A stretch of 26,557 bases of DNA from a virus: positions 1 through 26,557 of IMG/VR virus record IMGVR_UViG_3300037261_000038; one strand, given 5' to 3'. Under the pieces are notes generated by a model. The model saw only the letters and a program-made list of their open reading frames with translations. It did not search any database and was not told where the DNA came from. The stretch's first letter is position 1; each line of letters opens with the position of its first letter. The position numbers and the translations under genes were made by a program. Below are positions 21,468-26,557 of this stretch, piece after piece.

Positions 21468-21496
21468 GGTATATCACACCTGTGCGGGGAACGCAA
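21468..21496 (-). promoter_or_regulatory. Promoter for lipoprotein gene, leaderless transcript predicted
   Basis: On the minus strand TTGCGT (21491-21496) is followed by a 17-base spacer and TATACC (21468-21473), with TGA before it as an extended -10 (TGn). Only six bases separate -10 from ATG 21461, so transcription should start at or next to the ATG, i.e. without a 5' leader. No Shine-Dalgarno is visible. The spacer carries GCACAG as in the HNH promoter. Confidence 0.6.
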
Positions 21497-21512
21497 GGCG
21501 GGAGGCGCAAAA

Positions 21513-21971
21513 TTGCCTAGCTACCAGTCGGGCAGATTCGGGCGGGCGGCCGAGAACAACGCCATCACGGTCCAAGGGCTCACCGAACTCAATCGTGCGC
21601 TTCAACTAACCGCGGATGGTGTAGGCGCAGAAGTTCAGAGCCGCATCATGCTCATCGGCGAGTACGTCAAGCAAGCGGCCATCTCGAACGTCCAGCACAA
21701 AACGGGCCGGCGTGGGAACCCCACCATCGAAGAGGCGATGGGGATTAGCGTCATTCTCCGCGGCGCGTCGATCTACACGACGGCGGTACAGGGCGGCGTG
21801 CAGAACGTCGGCGGTGGCCCTCATGCCGGCTGGGCGGCTCGTGGTCCCCATGTGAAGCGCGCATCTGCGTCTCACTACATGGACAAGGCCGTGATGGGCT
21901 CGGTTGCCTACGTGCAACAGCAGACCGAGGCCATATTGGACTGGATAGAGACAACTTTTCAGGGGGCCTAA
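21513..21971 (+). CDS. HK97 gp10-like head-tail joining or tail protein
   Basis: 152 residues from TTG 21513, supported by GGGAGG about 7 bases upstream; an in-frame ATG at 21450 would overlap the divergent lipoprotein gene. Sequence begins ITVQGLTELNRALQ, the V-x-GL-x-EL-x-x-AL motif of the HK97 gp10 family, then a helix, RGASIYTTAVQGG, GGPHAGWAARGPHVK and a final helix. The family sits at the head-tail junction or tail completion stage. Its place after the tail tube gene, not before the terminator-like gene, is unusual. Confidence 0.6.
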   Translation: MPSYQSGRFGRAAENNAITVQGLTELNRALQLTADGVGAEVQSRIMLIGEYVKQAAISNVQHKTGRRGNPTIEEAMGISVILRGASIYTTAVQGGVQNVGGGPHAGWAARGPHVKRASASHYMDKAVMGSVAYVQQQTEAILDWIETTFQGA

Positions 21972-22066
21972 TGGCCGAGGCGATGGCTGCGCTAAACGCG
22001 GCTTTGGAAGCTGGCAACCAAATCATGCTGGCGCTCGTCGCCGCGTTAGGAGAAGTGAATGGCTGA
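21971..22066 (+). CDS. Micro-ORF linking gp10-like and tail chaperone genes
   Basis: 31 codons (ATG 21971, sharing A with the previous TAA, to TGA 22064-22066) coding for a helical Ala-rich peptide (MAEAMAALNAALEAGNQ). It overlaps the next gene's ATG by 8 bases. Could be a real micro-protein or just a translational coupler; too short to decide. Confidence 0.3.
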   Translation: MAEAMAALNAALEAGNQIMLALVAALGEVNG

Positions 22067-22487
22067 CACCGCATTTACCGTCAAGGTCGATGACAAGATG
22101 TTTGTGCTGGACCGCATTACGCTCGGCGATTGGCGCATGTTCAAGACGGAGTTCGGTCTGAGCGCATCAGATATCACCACATCGTTCAAGAACGACACGG
22201 GCGAGACGGTCGAGATGTTGAACCTCGACAATCCGAATGTGCTGGTGGGCCTGATGGTGGCGGCTCTACACCACGAGCGTCCATATGCGGATATCTCGAC
22301 GCTTATCGCCGAGGTTGAAGCGCTAGGCATGGAGGGACTCTCGTTCCCCGACTTGCAGAGCGCCAGCGGTGAGCCTGAGGGTGACGACGCCCCTTTGGAC
22401 GAGGACGACGACAACGAGGCAACCGCAAGCCCCGCCAAGAGTGGGAAGTCGGCCAAGCCCCGGAAGACTGCTGGCACCCCGCGTTAG
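22059..22487 (+). CDS. Tail assembly chaperone, first frame
   Basis: 142 residues from ATG 22059, preceded by AGGAGAAGTG. A compact N-terminal domain (FTVKVDDKMFVLDRITLGDWRMF, then NPNVLVGLMVAALHHERP) matches the small tail chaperones encoded between tail tube and tape measure. The last 45 residues are an acidic then Lys/Ser/Pro-rich linker, the usual place for a programmed frameshift. It binds the tape measure protein during tail assembly. Stop TAG 22485-22487. Confidence 0.82.
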   Translation: MADTAFTVKVDDKMFVLDRITLGDWRMFKTEFGLSASDITTSFKNDTGETVEMLNLDNPNVLVGLMVAALHHERPYADISTLIAEVEALGMEGLSFPDLQSASGEPEGDDAPLDEDDDNEATASPAKSGKSAKPRKTAGTPR

Positions 22488-22612
22488 CAGAGGTCTTCGG
22501 GATACAAGAGTGGGATATGAGCCGTCTTTCTAACGAGGGGCGGTTGAGGTGCGAGGCGTACCTGGCGGAACGTCAGGCGATGCAGCAGCGACCACAGCAG
22601 CAAGGGCGGTGA
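22442..22612 (+). CDS. Tail assembly chaperone frameshift extension
   Basis: The -1 frame continues through the first chaperone's stop and ends at TGA 22610-22612. It encodes CWHPALAEVFGIQEWDMSRLSNEG followed in frame by a helical, Gln-rich end; W-x2-x-LAxVFG is the usual start of the second chaperone domain in siphophages. No canonical slippery heptamer was found; GGGAAG at 22443-22448 and ACCCCG near 22476-22481 were considered. An internal ATG (22517) is the alternative but would drop the conserved W and FG part. The start of this entry is nominal. Confidence 0.6.
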   Translation, partial: WEVGQAPEDCWHPALAEVFGIQEWDMSRLSNEGRLRCEAYLAERQAMQQRPQQQGR

Positions 22613-22615
22613 GAT

Positions 22616-25600
22616 ATGGCAGTCAGGAAAGCTGAAACCGTCTATCTCGGAGATGCAACGTCTGTCGTCAAGGCAGCAGGCGTAGCCGTCAAGGCGAACG
22701 CGGATTATGCGGCTAAGGCCAAGATGTCCGCAGAGCAGATCATTGCGGCGCAAGACAGTATTGCTGCTGCCGGTGACAAGGCGGCAAAGGCTGCGGTGGT
22801 GGCTGGTAAGACGCAGTCTGAGGCTGCTGTGGCTGCTGGTCGCGCCGCGATGGATGAAGCCAAGGCTGTCGACGTATCTACCGCCCAGCAGGTAGCTTCC
22901 TATCGCAAGGCTGCCGCGGCGGCGCAGGCGGGCGCAGGTGAGCAGGTAGCGGCTGGCAAGAAAAGCGCTGTGTCTATTGCGGGCGTTGGCTCCGCAATGA
23001 GCAAGATGACGCTCCCGATTCTCGCGGTGGCTGGGGCGTCCGCGGTGATGGCGGCGAAATTCCAGGCTTCGACGGAAAGGCTTCGCACTCAGGCGGGTGC
23101 CACACAGGCGCAGGTGGAGAAGCTGCGCCAGGGCATTCTGAACATGGCGGGGTCTGTCGCGATCGGCCCCAACCAGTTGACAGCGGGCATGTATCACGTC
23201 GTCTCCTCGATGAACGCGGTCCTTCCCGCTTCTCAGCGAGTTTCGGGTGAGCTGACAGTTCTCAAGGACGCCGCGAAGCTAACCGCGGTCGGTGGCTCCG
23301 ATCTCGAGCAAACCACGTATGCGCTGGCGTCTGCGATGAATGCGTTGCACGCGCCGATCTCGCAGGCTGGAAAGATCACCGGTCAGCTAAACGCCATCGT
23401 CGGCGCTGGCGATATGACCATGACGGATCTGATCGACTCGTTCCAGTCGGGGCTGGTACCGGCCGCTAAGCAGGTGGGATTGTCGCTTCAGTCGCTCGGT
23501 GCTCCGCTGGCCGTGATGGGCGATATGGGTATGCGTGGGGCGCTGGCGGGTACTCGACTGCGCATGTCGATCGCATTGCTGTCGGCACCGTCCAAGGCGG
23601 CCGCGACGGTGCTCGACACGTTGGGCATGTCGTCTAAGCAGGCGGTGAGTACGAGCGACGCGATGTCTGCCGCTCTTGAGAAGGCGGGGCTGCGTACCAC
23701 CACGCTGTCAGCGGACTTGAAGAAGCCCGACGGCTTCATGGTCGCCTTGCAGGACTTGAACACCCATTTGCGCGAGTCGGGGCTAACGGCTACCGGTGCG
23801 GCCGCGGTGATGGGCAAGGCTTTCGGTGGCGGCAAGATGGGCGCCACCATCACACTGCTGGCCGAGAACACTGGTCGCCTTCAAACTAAGTTTCAGCAGA
23901 TCGGCCAGACCACGGGCCAGTTCGGCGCTGCTTTCGCGGCGACGACACAGACGGCTTCGTTCAAGTGGCATGCTCTGCTTGCCACAGTGGAGTCCGATGG
24001 CATTCGGCTCGGGAACGTTGTGCTGCCGGTTCTGTTGGGTGTCGGTAAGGAAATAGTGGGCGTTGTCACGACGGTATCTCGGGCATTCCAGTCGTTGCCG
24101 TCTGGTGTGCAGAAGGCGATCATTACGGGCGGGCTGATGGTCGCTGCCATTGGACCAGCGCTGACGATCCTCGGCGTGTTCACTTCGGGGATCGCGAAGA
24201 TGGTCCAGGTTGCGAAGCTGGTGACAGGCGCTCGGGTGATTGGCGCGTCCACGGGTGCGGCGGGCGCTGGGACGGCTTCTACGGCCGCAGGAGCCAGCGC
24301 AGCGACATCAGGGGGCATCGTAAGCGGGATCAAGAGCGTCGCGTCTAAGGCTGTGGGGGGCCTAGCTATCGCTGGGCTCGGAGTCATGTTGTCCCAAACG
24401 ATTGGCACCGCGATCCATGGCGCCGCTGGGCAAGCTGTCAAAACAATTGGAACTGACACGGCGATTGGTGCCGGACTGGGATCTATCTTCGGGCCTGCGG
24501 GTATGGCTGGCGGTGCGATCATCGGCGGGCTCGTGGGGAGCATCACTGCCTTCACAAACAAGCACGCCAACGATGAGGGCAACGCGTGGGGCAAGGAGTT
24601 CACCAAGGGTATGGGCCCGCTGTTGCCGAGCACGGTGGGCACACAACGCGCGGCCGCCAAGTCGCAGAAGGTAGTCCAAGGCGCGAAGTCGGACCTGTCG
24701 GCAGCGCAGTTGGCACCGGGGAGCTTGGCACAGCCCGGGCAACAGTCCCCGGCGCAGATCAAGAAGGACGCCATCGCGGCCGCAAAGCTGTGGAATGCAG
24801 AGTTTCAGCAGGCGTGGAAAGACGCCAAGCTTGGCGTGGTCTCACTGAAGGCGATCAAGTTCCCGAATGCAGCAGGATTTGCTGCCCAGATCAACCAGAC
24901 GATGATGAACATTGCTACAAGCAATGTTTTGGATCCCGCCCAGAAGAAGATGGGCGAGAGCATGGCAGAGACGCAGATGGTCAACTACGCCGCCACTCTG
25001 GTGCGCGAGAAGAAGCTACCTCTATCCGCGTTGGGGGAGCTTATCTCCCAGATTCAGCAGGAGTGGGGTCCGCTGAGCAAGAACGCCTCAACGGACGGGG
25101 CGGCAATAGCTAAGAACCTCGTCAATACGCAAGCGTTCAATCGCCAGCGCAGTTCGCTGAAGGGTGTCCTGAACGGCCTTCAGGGTGACTTCGGTGGGTT
25201 TGCGAAAAAGGTGAACGCCAACGGATCCAACATCATGCAGGTCTTCTCTGGTGATATCAAGGAGCTACAGACCCGGGCTGACGGTTCGTCGGGCGCGATG
25301 CGTCAGCGGTTCCTTGACGAGATTCAGACGATGCACGATAAGGGCGGATCATTGCTCGCCGCGATGGCAAAGCAGGCCCAGTCGAAGATGGCGGTACTGT
25401 CGCAGGCGATCGCTGGCGGCTCAGCATCGGCTACTAATGCCGCCACGGGTTCTTTCAAGGCACTGGCGTCCAATGTCGCTATCGCCATGTCGTCCGGCAC
25501 GGTCAGCGCTGCTAAGGGCACACAGATGATCATGCAGGCGCTCAAGGCGGAGCTCAATGCGCTGGGCGCGGCACCGATCCCCGAAGTGGCTCTGAAGAGT

Positions 25601-26557
25601 CTGTCAGCGAAGCAGTTGATGGGCGAGCAGAACTTCATCACGGGGGGAGGCTCGAGCAACGCCGGCCCTGGACATAACGCAGGCGGCGGTATCGTCCAGT
25701 TTGGCGAGGCCGGCGCAAAGGGCCACGACAACATTCCCGTCAACTTCGGCGGGCAGCATATTGCCGTTGGTTCGGGCGAGGTTGGCATGGTCGCCAACGG
25801 CCCTCAGCAGGCCTTCCTGAACGCCCGTACGGCCGATGTGGGCGGCCTGCGAGGCGTCTTCCAGAAGATGCGCAAGCCGCACTACATGGCGTCCGGCGGC
25901 GTGGCTAGCGGATGGCAGAACGTCATCGCCTCCGCCGAGAGCCTGGGCGGGGACGGCTACAAGGGCAACCCGATCCAGGCTGACGGATATTCCGAGCTGG
26001 GCGTACCTCCCACGGCCGCGAACGTCGGTACCGCAATGGGTCGTCTGCCATATCAGACACACATGCGCATCCGCTCCGGGTCGCACCAAGTAGTCGCGTC
26101 GAAGCAGGACATCGGTACGGGTTCAAGCTTCAACCCGGTGATGGGCCTGTATCCCGGGACGGTCCGGGAGCTCGGACTGTCGGGCGGCCAGTTCCGCGTG
26201 TCGATCGAACGCGCGGATGGCGTGCCGTTGACGGTCGGGAGTGGTGGAGGTGGCGGCACGGGCGGCGTTGCTCCGACGATCAACGCTCCTAGCGTGAAGG
26301 GCACGGGAGCTATCGCTGGCATCGTCAAGGCTGGAATCGGCAAGGCAACGGCTGCCGCCAACAAGTACCTGCAAGCTCACGCGCCCGCACCGAGCTCTAG
26401 TGGTGGTGGCGGTGGATCTGGGCCGGTGTTCCCGGTCGCTCCTGGCAAGGTTCCCACTCCGGTCCAATGGGCTCTGTCAGCCGCACAGGCGATCGCTGCT
26501 AAGAACCTGCCGTACGGCCACATGGGCGCTGGTTGGGATCTCCCCGCCTACGACTGC
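22616..26557 (+). CDS. Tape measure protein with C-terminal RlpA-like and NlpC/P60 modules (3' partial)
   Basis: 1,314 codons to the window edge, no stop. ATG 22616 is four bases after the chaperone extension stop, with AGGGCGG upstream. Long Ala-rich helices (about residues 1-150), hydrophobic segments near 120-145, 480-530 and 575-640, and the phage minor-tail/tape-measure signature (GMYHVVSSMNAV, LDTLGMSSKQAV, PLAVMGDMGMRGALAGTRLRM) identify it. Toward the end, ADGYSELG...GTAMGRLPYQTHMRI...KQDIGTG...TVRELGLSGGQF (about 1120-1195) resembles an RlpA-like double-psi barrel. The last residues LPYGHMGAGWDLPAYDC resemble an NlpC/P60 core whose catalytic Cys is the final codon. It sets tail length and probably opens the cell wall during DNA entry. 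Confidence 0.87.
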   Translation, partial: MAVRKAETVYLGDATSVVKAAGVAVKANADYAAKAKMSAEQIIAAQDSIAAAGDKAAKAAVVAGKTQSEAAVAAGRAAMDEAKAVDVSTAQQVASYRKAAAAAQAGAGEQVAAGKKSAVSIAGVGSAMSKMTLPILAVAGASAVMAAKFQASTERLRTQAGATQAQVEKLRQGILNMAGSVAIGPNQLTAGMYHVVSSMNAVLPASQRVSGELTVLKDAAKLTAVGGSDLEQTTYALASAMNALHAPISQAGKITGQLNAIVGAGDMTMTDLIDSFQSGLVPAAKQVGLSLQSLGAPLAVMGDMGMRGALAGTRLRMSIALLSAPSKAAATVLDTLGMSSKQAVSTSDAMSAALEKAGLRTTTLSADLKKPDGFMVALQDLNTHLRESGLTATGAAAVMGKAFGGGKMGATITLLAENTGRLQTKFQQIGQTTGQFGAAFAATTQTASFKWHALLATVESDGIRLGNVVLPVLLGVGKEIVGVVTTVSRAFQSLPSGVQKAIITGGLMVAAIGPALTILGVFTSGIAKMVQVAKLVTGARVIGASTGAAGAGTASTAAGASAATSGGIVSGIKSVASKAVGGLAIAGLGVMLSQTIGTAIHGAAGQAVKTIGTDTAIGAGLGSIFGPAGMAGGAIIGGLVGSITAFTNKHANDEGNAWGKEFTKGMGPLLPSTVGTQRAAAKSQKVVQGAKSDLSAAQLAPGSLAQPGQQSPAQIKKDAIAAAKLWNAEFQQAWKDAKLGVVSLKAIKFPNAAGFAAQINQTMMNIATSNVLDPAQKKMGESMAETQMVNYAATLVREKKLPLSALGELISQIQQEWGPLSKNASTDGAAIAKNLVNTQAFNRQRSSLKGVLNGLQGDFGGFAKKVNANGSNIMQVFSGDIKELQTRADGSSGAMRQRFLDEIQTMHDKGGSLLAAMAKQAQSKMAVLSQAIAGGSASATNAATGSFKALASNVAIAMSSGTVSAAKGTQMIMQALKAELNALGAAPIPEVALKSLSAKQLMGEQNFITGGGSSNAGPGHNAGGGIVQFGEAGAKGHDNIPVNFGGQHIAVGSGEVGMVANGPQQAFLNARTADVGGLRGVFQKMRKPHYMASGGVASGWQNVIASAESLGGDGYKGNPIQADGYSELGVPPTAANVGTAMGRLPYQTHMRIRSGSHQVVASKQDIGTGSSFNPVMGLYPGTVRELGLSGGQFRVSIERADGVPLTVGSGGGGGTGGVAPTINAPSVKGTGAIAGIVKAGIGKATAAANKYLQAHAPAPSSSGGGGGSGPVFPVAPGKVPTPVQWALSAAQAIAAKNLPYGHMGAGWDLPAYDC

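Noticed and set aside
21073-21609. Plus-strand open frame covering the lipoprotein gene
   Set aside because: The minus-strand frame has a signal peptide, lipobox and promoter, and the plus frame has none and overlaps the start of the gp10-like gene.
23893-24774. 293-codon minus-strand frame opposite the tape measure gene
   Set aside because: Ala/Pro-rich mirror of the Ala/Gly-rich tape measure frame with no start signal or motif.
1-26557. CRISPR arrays, insertion sequences, integrase or attachment site
   Set aside because: No regularly spaced repeats, transposase or recombinase motifs, or att-like duplication were found in the window.

Overview
The window is a gene-dense stretch of a tailed double-stranded DNA phage (siphovirus type). 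It carries the packaging, head, connector and tail modules in nearly collinear order. GC-rich sequence, frequent GTG and TTG starts, overlapping stop/start codons (ATGA, GTGA, TTGA), a P27-like small terminase, a tape measure protein ending in peptidoglycan-hydrolase modules, and a leaderless lipoprotein gene all suggest an actinobacterial (high-GC Gram-positive) host. The host is inferred, not proven.

Layout. Positions 1-1235 hold small cysteine-rich proteins and an HNH endonuclease. Positions 1232-3192 encode the small and large terminase. Positions 3189-3740 hold three tiny genes. Positions 3737-7802 encode portal, prohead protease and major capsid protein. Positions 7803-8735 are an accessory island with structured RNA elements, a LAGLIDADG endonuclease gene, a tRNA-like cloverleaf and a tRNA(CAT). 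Positions 8736-13178 mix a head-tail connector with glycan enzymes: two glycosyltransferases and a pyruvyl-transferase-like protein. Positions 13168-17419 encode a tail-terminator-like protein and a run of fibre-like genes. The last of these is a 944-residue protein with two LamG-Ig modules and an SGNH esterase. Positions 17429-18669 add a left-handed beta-helix acyltransferase and a third glycosyltransferase. A second HNH endonuclease gene (19244-19789) precedes the tail tube gene. A lone minus-strand lipoprotein gene (21138-21461) follows it. Then come a gp10-like protein, the tail assembly chaperones (with an apparent -1 frameshift) and the tape measure gene, which runs off the right edge at what looks like the catalytic Cys of an NlpC/P60 domain.

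Two themes stand out. First, five glycan-active genes lie among head and tail genes: three glycosyltransferases, a pyruvyltransferase-like protein and a beta-helix acyltransferase. They look like a built-in decoration pathway for virion (or host-surface) glycans. A broken duplicate of the pyruvyltransferase 5' end shows this cassette has been rearranged. Second, three autonomous accessory genes (LAGLIDADG endonuclease, HNH endonuclease, lipoprotein) appear to share a promoter signature built on a CACAG element, with TTGCG 17 bases upstream of the -10 in two of them. The two endonuclease genes also share a start-site hairpin with its Shine-Dalgarno in the loop and two compensatory stem changes. 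These genes therefore seem to carry their own expression signals inside an otherwise polycistronic late operon.
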